Made by a program: the position numbers and the translations under genes. Of a stretch of 6,889 bases of DNA, positions 1 through 6,824 are shown piece after piece. The notes under the pieces are model-generated. The model worked only from the letters and a program-made list of their open reading frames with translations. It was not told the origin of the DNA and did no database searches. Every line of letters starts with the position of its first letter. Position 1 is the stretch's first letter. The DNA comes from an archaeon (GTDB lineage: Archaea; Thermoproteota; Nitrososphaeria; Nitrososphaerales; JACAEJ01). The DNA is taken from contig JACGUK010000055.1 in assembly GCA_024256265.1 (NCBI GenBank), positions 1-6,889 on the forward strand. Direction: 5' to 3'.

Positions 1-1662
1 TTTCATTCGATAAATCTCCTTCACTTTATCCAAAGTATCTATGTCCATAGGTCCTTTATCATAACGAATCCTCTTGATCCTAGGGAAGCGTAAAGCATAG
101 CCACTATCATGGCGATCACTCTTTTGAATGCTATCAAAGGCTACTTCTAAAACTATCTCTGGTTTCACTATGAGCATATAACCATGATCCTCCAATGCTA
201 AATTCTTCAGCCTATCTGTCATCTCAAGAATCTCATCATCAGTCAAACCTGAGTAAGCCTTGCCAATGACCTTTAACTTTTCATTATCTTTTACAGCAAA
301 GGTGTAATCAGAATAAAGACCTGCTCTTTTACCATGACCATACTCAGTTGCTACAATTACTACATCTAAAGTATCCAATTCCTTCTTCAGCTTCACCCAT
401 CTTTTACCTCTTTTGCCAGGAGTATAAGGAGATGAAGGGTCTTTCAGCACAAGTCCTTCGTGACCTATTTTCTTGCTCAGACCGAATAGCTTCTCTATTT
501 CATCAGCACTCCTTACTTGCTTTAAATATGAGATTTTTACCAAATCGTTAAGCCTTAAAGATTCAAGAATTCTCCTTCTCTCATAAAGAGGCTCATCTAA
601 AAGAATTCTTCCATCAAGATAAAATAAATCATAAACAAATAGAACTACAGGCACTTCACTTAGTACTTTAGAAACAATTTCTTTTCTCCTAAGCCTTTTC
701 TGAAGCTCATGAAAGGGTAAGGGTGCATCATCTTTGAAGGGAACTACCTCTCCATCCAATATGAAATCATGATGAATGTTTTTAAGCCCTTCTAAAACTT
801 CAGGAAAATCCTCAGTTATCTCTTCAAGCTTTCTTGAATAGATGGCTATTCTATCACCATGCTTATGAGCTTGAACTCTGATCCCATCGTATTTGAACTC
901 TGCATAAAGCTCTTTTTTGTAATACTGCTCTATCTCAGTAGCACTAGACATGGTATCAGCCAGCATGTAACTTAAAGGCTGCATCGGCTTCAGCCTTGCT
1001 TCATGGATTCTTCTCTCAAAGGCTAGAAGGGCTGTAGTGCCTACATCGCCAATGACCAATTTAGCCTTCTTTATTTCTTTTATCTCATAATTGAAGGCTT
1101 TGGCTATAGCCTCTTCTACAAGCCCTTCAGTGAGCCCAATACGTAGCTCTCCTGTCAGTATCTTTATCAAATACTTTGCTTCAACAGGGCTTGCATCGAG
1201 AAGAAGTCCTTTTAGAATATTCTTTCTTCCTTCCACTGCTTTTTTACCCGTTATAGATGCCATCTTCTCGAATTCTTGATAAACATCATTCAATTTTAGC
1301 TCTCTTTTAATAACGGGAAGAAGGGCTTTTTGGCTGAAGAGTTCTTCTGCTGTTGAACCAAGATCGCCATACTTCAAATATGTAGCTTCGAGTTCTCTTT
1401 GATCAATACCCGAAATTTCCAATATTAAATCTATTAATGTAGAGTATCCAATGTAAACTTCCTTATCGCTTCCTTTTTGAAAGATAGTTCCTGAGAGGAA
1501 CCTGGAGACTATTAGTAGTATATTGTTATCAAGAGTTTGAAGATAGCTTGATAGAATTCCAACTTTCTCCAACTTTCTACTTGTAGCCTTTATTCTTTCA
1601 CATACATCAGCAAAATTTCTAAAAAGAAAAGAATTATTGTCGAATCTATCCAATCGATGCAA
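1..1662 (-). CDS. lig: ATP-dependent DNA ligase (C-terminal end cut by window edge)
   Basis: This gene encodes a replicative/repair DNA ligase that seals nicks through a lysyl-AMP intermediate. I translated 554 codons with no stop before the left edge; the last visible residues (DTLDKVKEIYRMK) resemble the usual C-terminus, so little is missing. The N-terminal alpha-helical DNA-binding region spans about residues 15-225. The nucleotidyltransferase core follows: motif I EFKYDG with catalytic Lys257, motif III LDGEVV at 302-307, motif IIIa FVYDLFYL at 342-349, motif IV EGLVLKD at 402-408 and motif V WVKLKKE at 422-428. The OB-fold ends with a basic RFPRIKRIR stretch near 525-533. No ATG or GTG lies in frame between the upstream stop and the conserved N-terminus (FRNFADVCERIK), so TTG is proposed: 1662, with AGGTG 7 bases upstream, or 1653, with GGAGG 10 bases upstream. 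It lies 54 bases downstream of nikR and may be co-transcribed. The family call is certain; the start is not. Confidence 0.95.
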   Translation of the reverse strand, partial: MHRLDRFDNNSFLFRNFADVCERIKATSRKLEKVGILSSYLQTLDNNILLIVSRFLSGTIFQKGSDKEVYIGYSTLIDLILEISGIDQRELEATYLKYGDLGSTAEELFSQKALLPVIKRELKLNDVYQEFEKMASITGKKAVEGRKNILKGLLLDASPVEAKYLIKILTGELRIGLTEGLVEEAIAKAFNYEIKEIKKAKLVIGDVGTTALLAFERRIHEARLKPMQPLSYMLADTMSSATEIEQYYKKELYAEFKYDGIRVQAHKHGDRIAIYSRKLEEITEDFPEVLEGLKNIHHDFILDGEVVPFKDDAPLPFHELQKRLRRKEIVSKVLSEVPVVLFVYDLFYLDGRILLDEPLYERRRILESLRLNDLVKISYLKQVRSADEIEKLFGLSKKIGHEGLVLKDPSSPYTPGKRGKRWVKLKKELDTLDVVIVATEYGHGKRAGLYSDYTFAVKDNEKLKVIGKAYSGLTDDEILEMTDRLKNLALEDHGYMLIVKPEIVLEVAFDSIQKSDRHDSGYALRFPRIKRIRYDKGPMDIDTLDKVKEIYRMK

Positions 1663-1716
1663 GCCTCCACACCTAAGAAGAAGTATAACCTGAAACCATC
1701 TTTTTAGTGTTTAATT

Positions 1717-2133
1717 TTATGGTGTAACTATGGCTAGCCTTATCTGCTTTACTCCTCTTTTACTCATCAAATCTTGAGTAAGATCACGAATAGATTCAAC
1801 CTTCCCTTTAACCGCAATTATCTCAAGGCAATTTCTCTCATCCAAATGGATATGCATGGATGAGCTTATTATGTTGCTATAAAGATGCTGAGAATCTGTC
1901 AAAGATTCTTCCAAACCCTTAACTTCATGGTCATAGATCATGGCAAGGGCGCCCATAACTATACCTTTCTCTTCATGCATCCATTTATTCTCTGTCAAGA
2001 AGTTTCTAATAGAGGTTTGAATAGCTTTAGACCTATCATAACTCATCTGCTTGATCATCCTATCGAATTCATCGAGTAGATCAGGAGGTAGTGAGATGCT
2101 AATTCTGGAGACTCCTTTTTTAGCCATTTTCAT
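1717..2133 (-). CDS. nikR: NikR-type nickel-responsive transcriptional regulator
   Basis: A 138-residue DNA-binding repressor with the standard NikR layout. The N-terminal ribbon-helix-helix covers about residues 8-47 (beta strand SRISISLPPDLLDEFD, then SYDRSKAIQTSIRNFL). A C-terminal ACT-like tetramerisation and metal domain covers about 55-136. The square-planar nickel ligands of E. coli NikR (His76, His87, His89, Cys95) correspond to His83, His94, His96 and Cys102 in QHLYS and MHIHLDERNCLE, so the nickel site looks intact. In the family, nickel binding promotes operator binding and represses nickel uptake genes. ATG at 2133 is used; ATG at 2127 is an alternative and neither has a clear Shine-Dalgarno sequence. 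The gene diverges from a small membrane protein gene across a shared promoter with a palindrome, which suggests autoregulation plus control of that neighbour. The ligase gene follows in the same direction. Confidence 0.93.
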   Translation of the reverse strand: MKMAKKGVSRISISLPPDLLDEFDRMIKQMSYDRSKAIQTSIRNFLTENKWMHEEKGIVMGALAMIYDHEVKGLEESLTDSQHLYSNIISSSMHIHLDERNCLEIIAVKGKVESIRDLTQDLMSKRGVKQIRLAIVTP

Positions 2134-2165
2134 CTTTACTTAATTATTACCTATCATTAGAAAAA

Positions 2166-2174
2166 CTTTTATAA
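2166..2174 (-). promoter_or_regulatory. TATA-like box for nikR
   Basis: On the minus strand the sequence reads TTATAAAAG. It is centred about 37 bases before the nikR ATG, which would give a transcript with a leader of roughly 10 bases and explain the lack of a clear Shine-Dalgarno sequence. It overlaps the plus-strand TATA-like box and abuts the palindrome at 2175-2200. Inferred from spacing only. Confidence 0.5.
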
Positions 2175-2175
2175 T
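2168..2175 (+). promoter_or_regulatory. TATA-like box for the small membrane protein gene
   Basis: TTTATAAT lies where a start of transcription near 2196-2200 would be expected. That leaves a short leader containing the GAGGTG ribosome binding site at 2203-2208. The palindrome at 2175-2200 fills the space between this box and the predicted start, a typical repressor position in archaea. Inferred from spacing only. Confidence 0.45.
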
Positions 2176-2200
2176 ATTACTAATTTTAAAAATAGTAATA
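2175..2200. promoter_or_regulatory. Palindromic operator candidate, probably for NikR
   Basis: Perfect 8-base arms TATTACTA (2175-2182) and TAGTAATA (2193-2200) flank a 10-base centre. The inner eight bases, TTTTAAAA, are themselves palindromic, so 12 of 13 base pairs about the centre are symmetric. The outer core is TATTAC-N14-GTAATA, with half-sites about two helical turns apart. This spacing suits NikR, whose dimers of ribbon-helix-helix domains contact two separated half-sites; from memory, some NikR groups (Geobacter type) use GTGTTAC-N13/14-GTAACAC. The site lies between nikR and a divergent gene and overlaps or touches both predicted core promoters, so binding could repress both. That NikR is the binding protein is inferred. 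Confidence 0.65.
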
Positions 2201-2214
2201 CTGAGGTGAGAAAA

Positions 2215-2520
2215 ATGGTGTGTTATATTATACCTCTAGCAACGGCTGTGGTGCTATCCATTCTTTGGGGTTTTTCAAAGAGAGGTGCCCAAGGCTTCTG
2301 GCTTAACCTCTCACTTTATGGAGGTGCAGTGTTCGGAGTAGTGGATCACCTTTGGCATGGGGAGTTATTCCTTATTTCGCCAAACTGGTTTGCCGATATA
2401 GCCTTAGGGGCTACAATCACTGGTGCAATATTCGGCGTATGGGGATTAACATTGGGTCTAGTTAAAATAAAACCCAGCCTAGCTTATCGTACTGGGATTC
2501 TTCGAGAAAATAAAAAATAG
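2215..2520 (+). CDS. Small membrane protein, possible nickel-linked NikR target
   Basis: A 101-residue hydrophobic protein of unknown function. Three membrane segments are likely, at about residues 4-20, 32-46 and 62-83, with a charged C-terminal tail (KKIKP-like lysines, ending RENKK). Between helices 2 and 3 is DHLWHGELF (residues 44-52), whose two histidines, aspartate and glutamate could bind metal. I believe small archaeal membrane proteins with a similar DHxWxGELFL motif exist, but I cannot name a characterised one. The ATG at 2215 is chosen because GAGGTG (2203-2208) sits 6 bases before it; the GTG at 2206 lies inside that Shine-Dalgarno sequence and is unlikely to be the start. It diverges from nikR over a shared palindrome, which suggests nickel-dependent control. 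Most of the gene is more GC-rich (about 40-50 percent) than the flavin genes that follow. Confidence 0.75.
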   Translation: MVCYIIPLATAVVLSILWGFSKRGAQGFWLNLSLYGGAVFGVVDHLWHGELFLISPNWFADIALGATITGAIFGVWGLTLGLVKIKPSLAYRTGILRENKK

Positions 2521-2549
2521 GCAGCAAACAATAACTCTTTGTACTCTTC

Positions 2550-2702
2550 GTGACCGGATTGGGCGTAGGCTCACTGGAGTTGCTACTTGGCGGCGTTGCC
2601 GTCTTTACCATAGGCGTAATTCCAAGGACGATCTTAGCAGGGCTCTTTGGCTTTAATCTCTCCGATTTTCTCCTTATTTACAAATTTTGTGGTAGAAAAT
2701 AA
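2550..2702 (+). pseudogene. Hydrophobic 50-codon frame: tiny membrane protein or remnant
   Basis: From a TAA at 2532-2534 to a TAA at 2700-2702 this frame is open and reads as a membrane-like peptide. It is rich in Gly, Leu, Val and Ile, for example GLGVGSLELLLGGVAVFTIG, then IPRTILAGLFGFNLSDFLL. The only plausible starts are GTG at 2550 or TTG at 2559, and no Shine-Dalgarno sequence precedes either. GC over 2541-2645 is 58 of 105 bases by hand count, clearly above the flanks (15 of 60 at 2701-2760). It could be a real small gene, or the decayed end of a membrane protein gene whose beginning is lost. It cannot be a simple frameshift extension of the preceding gene, because the stops leave no overlap between the frames. 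The homology is unrecognised. Confidence 0.3.
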
Positions 2703-2716
2703 TTTATTGGTAATCC

Positions 2717-2725
2717 TTAAATATA
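2717..2725 (+). promoter_or_regulatory. TATA box of the flavin operon
   Basis: TTAAATATA is centred about 25 bases before the ATG at 2746. In archaea this places transcription initiation at or next to that ATG, which would make ribB a leaderless first gene. No ribosome binding site precedes the ATG, in agreement. Confidence 0.6.
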
Positions 2726-2745
2726 GAGATTTTAGCAAGATTCAT

Positions 2746-3941
<1,196 letters not shown>

Positions 3942-3943
<2 letters not shown>

Positions 3944-3950
3944 GAGGTGA
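3942..3950 (+). promoter_or_regulatory. Consensus ribosome binding site of ribH
   Basis: AGGAGGTGA is a full-length anti-Shine-Dalgarno match, 6 bases before the ribH ATG at 3957. It overlaps the ribC stop codon. It is the strongest site in the window and may raise ribH synthesis relative to its neighbours, which would suit lumazine synthase's large multimeric shell. Confidence 0.85.
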
Positions 3951-3956
3951 ATAAAT

Positions 3957-4409
3957 ATGGTGCAATTGGCTCTGGTCGTTTCTGAGTTTAACTTCGATAT
4001 ATCCTATCTCATGCTTGAAAGAGCTAAGGAGCATGTAGCATTTTTAGGGGCCCAGATCACATATATTTGTAAAGCTCCTGGATCCTTTGATATGCCCTTA
4101 TTGATCCAATCTTTATTAGAAAAGAATGATGTTGACGCTGTTGTAACTCTTGGGGCTATAGTTGAAGGGGATACAAAGCATGATGAGATCATAGCCCAGC
4201 ATGTAGCAAGAAAGATAGCCGACTTATCAGTCCAGTATAGAAAGCCAGTATCTTTGGGTGTATCAGGACCGGGAATGACTAGGCTTCAAGGTATAGAGCG
4301 CATAGATGAATACGCAAAGAGGGCTGTCGAATCTGCTGTTAAAATGGTGAAGAGGGCAAAGATTCTTGGAGAGATCAAAGTAACTCAGTATCCAGCTATG
4401 GTGGAGTAG
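3957..4409 (+). CDS. ribH: 6,7-dimethyl-8-ribityllumazine synthase
   Basis: Condenses 5-amino-6-ribitylaminouracil with 3,4-dihydroxy-2-butanone 4-phosphate to form the lumazine precursor of riboflavin. The protein is 150 residues, the usual length. Signature elements are SEFNFDIS (9-16; aromatic stacking residue and ribityl binding), PGSFDMP (41-47, the GAFEIP-type loop), GAIVEGDTKHDEI (66-78, with the conserved catalytic histidine at 75), SLGVSG (99-104) and the IERIDEYAKRAVESAV helix (113-128), where family members usually have an AxER-like motif. The start is unambiguous because of the consensus ribosome binding site just upstream. It is followed two bases later by arfA. Orthologues assemble as pentamers or 60-subunit capsids. 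Confidence 0.96.
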   Translation: MVQLALVVSEFNFDISYLMLERAKEHVAFLGAQITYICKAPGSFDMPLLIQSLLEKNDVDAVVTLGAIVEGDTKHDEIIAQHVARKIADLSVQYRKPVSLGVSGPGMTRLQGIERIDEYAKRAVESAVKMVKRAKILGEIKVTQYPAMVE

Positions 4410-4411
4410 CC

Positions 4412-5173
4412 ATGAATGGCAAATTAAAGATGACATTGATCAGAATAGACAATTACGGTCCATGGACTCTCGAGCTTGGTAATGATAGAGAGTACCAATT
4501 ACAGATAATTCAGGCTCAGCTTTATGCTCATTTGCAAAGATTATTTGCAGAGAAAGGAGGCGCTTTATTTTACAATAGATTTGATGAGATGATAGCTATA
4601 AGCAACGAAATTTCCTTAGAAGATCATCTAAAAATCCAAGACGAAGTATCGAAGAATTACCCTTTCACCATAAGCATGGGCATCGGTCTTGCTGAGAAGC
4701 CTTATGATGCTTTAGAGATGGCAACAAAAGCCTTACAAAAATATGGCAGTAGCGTAAAAGATGTAAAGAAAGTAGTGGGCGAATTTGATGAATCCTATGA
4801 GAAGAATGTGAAGATAGCCCACATAGATGTAAACAATGTGACAGGCAAGCTCATTGATAGACCATCAGCCTATGAGACAGCCTTGATGATCAACAGATTA
4901 AATTTAAAGTTGGGCGAGCTCTTTTTGAACCATAAAGCACTTACATTCTTCTGTGGTGGAGATAACTTCATGGTAGTAGCTAATGGCGTCTCAGAGATAG
5001 AGGTTAAGAATATCCTCGAAAAAGCAGGTAAGGATTTTAATCTTACTTTGAAGGCAGGAATAGGAATTGCGAAAACTGCTCGTAAAGCTATAGAGCTAGC
5101 TACTAAAGGATTGGATTTTATCAGAAACGGTAAAGCAAATGGTCCTGTTCATGAACTCTCTGATTTGTCATGA
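4412..5173 (+). CDS. arfA: GTP cyclohydrolase III (IIa)
   Basis: First committed step of archaeal flavin and F420 synthesis. It opens GTP to 2-amino-5-formylamino-6-ribosylamino-4(3H)-pyrimidinone 5'-phosphate and, unlike GTP cyclohydrolase II, keeps the formyl group. The 253-residue protein matches the Methanocaldococcus jannaschii enzyme as I remember it: IRIDNYGPWT at 10-19, FYNRFDEMIAISN at 53-65, YPFTISMGIG at 83-92, HIDVNNVTG at 137-145, FFCGGDNFM at 179-187 and KAGIGIAKTA at 214-223. The family folds as two palm-like domains related to nucleotide cyclases, and the GGDN motif recalls GGDEF. ATG 4412 follows the ribH stop by two bases with GTGGAG close upstream. Its stop overlaps the start of the amidohydrolase in ATGATG, suggesting coupled translation. 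Because the product still carries a formyl group, a separate deformylase is required, and no ArfB of the creatininase family is in view. Confidence 0.96.
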   Translation: MNGKLKMTLIRIDNYGPWTLELGNDREYQLQIIQAQLYAHLQRLFAEKGGALFYNRFDEMIAISNEISLEDHLKIQDEVSKNYPFTISMGIGLAEKPYDALEMATKALQKYGSSVKDVKKVVGEFDESYEKNVKIAHIDVNNVTGKLIDRPSAYETALMINRLNLKLGELFLNHKALTFFCGGDNFMVVANGVSEIEVKNILEKAGKDFNLTLKAGIGIAKTARKAIELATKGLDFIRNGKANGPVHELSDLS

Positions 5174-6411
5174 TGAAAAAGGCAATAATAGAAGGAGTAA
5201 ATGTGATAGCAAAAGAGAGCCTTGATTTAATAGAGAGAGCCTTCATAAGAATAGATGATGGCTATTTCACAGAAGTTAGAGAGAGCCCTTTAAACTCATC
5301 AGGATATGTAAGGTATAAGGTAGAAGGCATGCTTATGATCCCAGGTTTGATAAATGCTCATACACATATAGGAGATTCTTTTTTCAAGGATTTTGGAGTG
5401 GGCAAATCTCTTAATGAGCTTTTTCGCCCAATGACTGGTTTAAAGCATAGGCTATTGAGTTCAACATCTGAGAGCCTGATCATAAAATCTATGAGAAATT
5501 CAGCCTTTGATATGCTAAGATGTGGAATTACAACCTTTGCTGACTTTCGTGAGGGAGGAAAGAAAGGAGTCATGCTTCTTAAGAAAGCTATTGAAGGATT
5601 GAAGATCAAAGTTGTAATTCTGGGAAGACCAGACTACTATTTTAATGAAGATGAAGTTGTAAAGAATCATGCCATGCCAGAGGATAAGATTCGGGAGGTA
5701 GAGGAGATATTAGAGATATTTGATGGAATAGGATTAAGTGGCCCAAACGAGTATACAGATAGAGCCATGAATGAATTGTCAAGATTGATAAAGAGTAAGA
5801 AGAAGATTTGTGCTATTCATGCATGCGAAGATAAATACTCCATGAATTTCTCTCTAAGGAATTTCAATCAAAGCGAAGTTGAGAGGGCTTTAAAAAATCT
5901 TGTTCTGAATTTTATCGTCCATTTAACTCAAGCCACAGAAGAAGATATAGAATTAGTTTCAAAGAAAAATATACCAATTGTGTGCTGTCCAAGAGCCAAC
6001 TCGATTCTAGGCTTAGGATTCCCGCCAATAATTAAGATGATGAAAAAAGGAATAACAGTTGCCCTTGGAACAGATAACGTTATGCTCAACTCAGCAGATT
6101 TATTTCGTGAGATGGAATACACATCAAGAATTTTAAGAGCGTTAGAGAGAGATCCATCAGCAGTATCATCGAAGGATATTATGAAGATGGCTACTATAAA
6201 CTCTGCAAAAGCTCTGAAGTTAGATAAAGAGATAGGTTCAATAGAAGAAGGGAAGAGGGCTGATGCTGTCTTCATAAATATGAATACAAAAAACCTTGAA
6301 TCGATAAAAGACCCTATCAATGCGATAGTGCATAGAGTTAGACCTGATGATATTCAAGCAGTTATGATAAATGGTGAGATAGCCTATGGCTCTTTACCAA
6401 AGTACAAATGA
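5170..6411 (+). CDS. Amidohydrolase-superfamily deaminase-like enzyme in flavin operon
   Basis: A 413-residue metal-dependent hydrolase of the ATZ/TRZ, guanine and cytosine deaminase branch. N-terminal composite-domain strands (1-57) are followed by IPGLINAHTH with metal ligands His64 and His66. Then come IHACED with His217 and Glu220 (the HxxE general acid-base pair of deaminases), His251 in HLTQATEEDI, CCPRAN (272-277, the CPxxN substrate loop), GTDN with Asp302, and the terminal ATINSAKAL...GSIEEGKRAD block (341-365). All catalytic positions look intact. ATG 5170 overlaps the arfA stop by 4 bases (ATG 5173 is the alternative) and lacks its own ribosome binding site, so translation is probably coupled to arfA. 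The likely substrate is therefore a flavin-pathway pyrimidine. HxxE and the context favour removal of the 2-amino group, as guanine deaminase does on guanine; deformylation of the arfA product is the main alternative. The family is secure, the substrate inferred. Confidence 0.9.
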   Translation: MMKKAIIEGVNVIAKESLDLIERAFIRIDDGYFTEVRESPLNSSGYVRYKVEGMLMIPGLINAHTHIGDSFFKDFGVGKSLNELFRPMTGLKHRLLSSTSESLIIKSMRNSAFDMLRCGITTFADFREGGKKGVMLLKKAIEGLKIKVVILGRPDYYFNEDEVVKNHAMPEDKIREVEEILEIFDGIGLSGPNEYTDRAMNELSRLIKSKKKICAIHACEDKYSMNFSLRNFNQSEVERALKNLVLNFIVHLTQATEEDIELVSKKNIPIVCCPRANSILGLGFPPIIKMMKKGITVALGTDNVMLNSADLFREMEYTSRILRALERDPSAVSSKDIMKMATINSAKALKLDKEIGSIEEGKRADAVFINMNTKNLESIKDPINAIVHRVRPDDIQAVMINGEIAYGSLPKYK

Positions 6412-6784
6412 TAGTAAATTTTCGAGTTTGTTAAGTCTGTTAAAAGCAAGGGCTGAGATTAATAAGCTTGCAAGTGACTGGCGTTACTGGTCGAAGGCTA
6501 TAGCTAAAGCTGCAAAGGAGGTTATTGGTCCATGTAAAGTCTTAGTTTTCGGAAGCGTTGTATATGGGCACGCTACAGGCGGGAGTGATGTTGACATTTT
6601 GATCGTTACTGATCAACTTCCTAAAAGCTTCAGGGAGAGGGGGAATCTTAAGGCAGAGATTGAAGTGAAGGCTTGCTTACCACTTTATCATCCCTTTGAA
6701 ATACACTTAGCAACAAGCGAAGAAGTTAGGGAGAACCCAATTTACAGAGAAGCTTTCAGTAAAGGTTTGGCCGTTTCTGAATAA
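6386..6784 (+). CDS. Minimal nucleotidyltransferase (MNT, pol beta fold)
   Basis: A 132-residue protein with a helical N-terminus (about 12-45) and a compact nucleotidyltransferase domain. The signature is FGSVVYGHATGGSDVDILIV (55-74), giving Gly56-Ser57, then Asp68 and Asp70 as metal-binding carboxylates. Glu105 in FEIHLAT is a probable third acidic residue. The family transfers nucleotide monophosphates to proteins or small molecules, and many members pair with a HEPN protein as antitoxins. No HEPN gene is seen on either side here. ATG 6386 lies 26 bases inside the preceding gene and has GGTGAG (6373-6378) 7 bases upstream, which supports this start. Its place between two flavin genes suggests a flavin-related or regulatory role, but nothing in the sequence identifies the acceptor. 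The fold is confident, the function unknown. Confidence 0.82.
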   Translation: MALYQSTNDSKFSSLLSLLKARAEINKLASDWRYWSKAIAKAAKEVIGPCKVLVFGSVVYGHATGGSDVDILIVTDQLPKSFRERGNLKAEIEVKACLPLYHPFEIHLATSEEVRENPIYREAFSKGLAVSE

Positions 6785-6794
6785 ACTAAAACTC

Positions 6795-6801
6795 ATATAT
6801 T
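6795..6801 (+). promoter_or_regulatory. TATA-like box before arfC
   Basis: ATATATT is centred about 27 bases before the ATG at 6825. This fits an internal promoter giving a leaderless arfC transcript. The 40-base gap here is the longest within the flavin cluster, and no ribosome binding site is visible before the ATG. AT-rich sequence makes chance matches likely. Confidence 0.4.
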
Positions 6802-6824
6802 GTTTATCATCTTCTACTCTTGAC

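Noticed and set aside
348..551. Plus-strand open frame of 67 codons
   Set aside because: It lies wholly inside the ligase gene, antisense to its conserved motif IIIa, IV and V region, and its translation has no recognisable family features.
1091..1279. Plus-strand open frame of 62 codons
   Set aside because: Antisense to the helical N-terminal region of the ligase, with low-complexity serine-rich translation; a shadow frame.
1885..2079. Plus-strand open frame within nikR
   Set aside because: Antisense to the nickel-binding and ribbon-helix-helix region of a clearly real NikR; no independent support.
2175..2200. Palindrome as a transcription terminator hairpin
   Set aside because: The arms are almost all A and T, there is no following T-run in a transcript end position, and it lies between two divergent starts, which suits an operator better.
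2647..2745. N-terminal extension of ribB from a TTG codon
   Set aside because: No ribosome binding site, no resemblance to the family, and the TATA box for the operon lies inside it.
2521..2745. FMN riboswitch before the flavin genes
   Set aside because: No conserved multi-stem RFN-like structure is apparent, and the TATA box placement implies essentially no leader before ribB.
4004..4192. Minus-strand open frame of 62 codons
   Set aside because: Antisense within ribH, whose active-site motifs are in the plus frame.
5358..5609. Minus-strand open frame of 83 codons
   Set aside because: Antisense shadow of the amidohydrolase; no ribosome binding site or recognisable motif.
5928..6320. Minus-strand open frame of 130 codons
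   Set aside because: Antisense to the conserved HLTQATEEDI, CCPRAN and GTDN region of the amidohydrolase; the Phe/Ile/Ser-rich translation is typical of a shadow frame.
6386..6784. Toxin-antitoxin module
   Set aside because: The MNT half is present but no HEPN-type partner is found on either side; the next gene is the reductase arfC.
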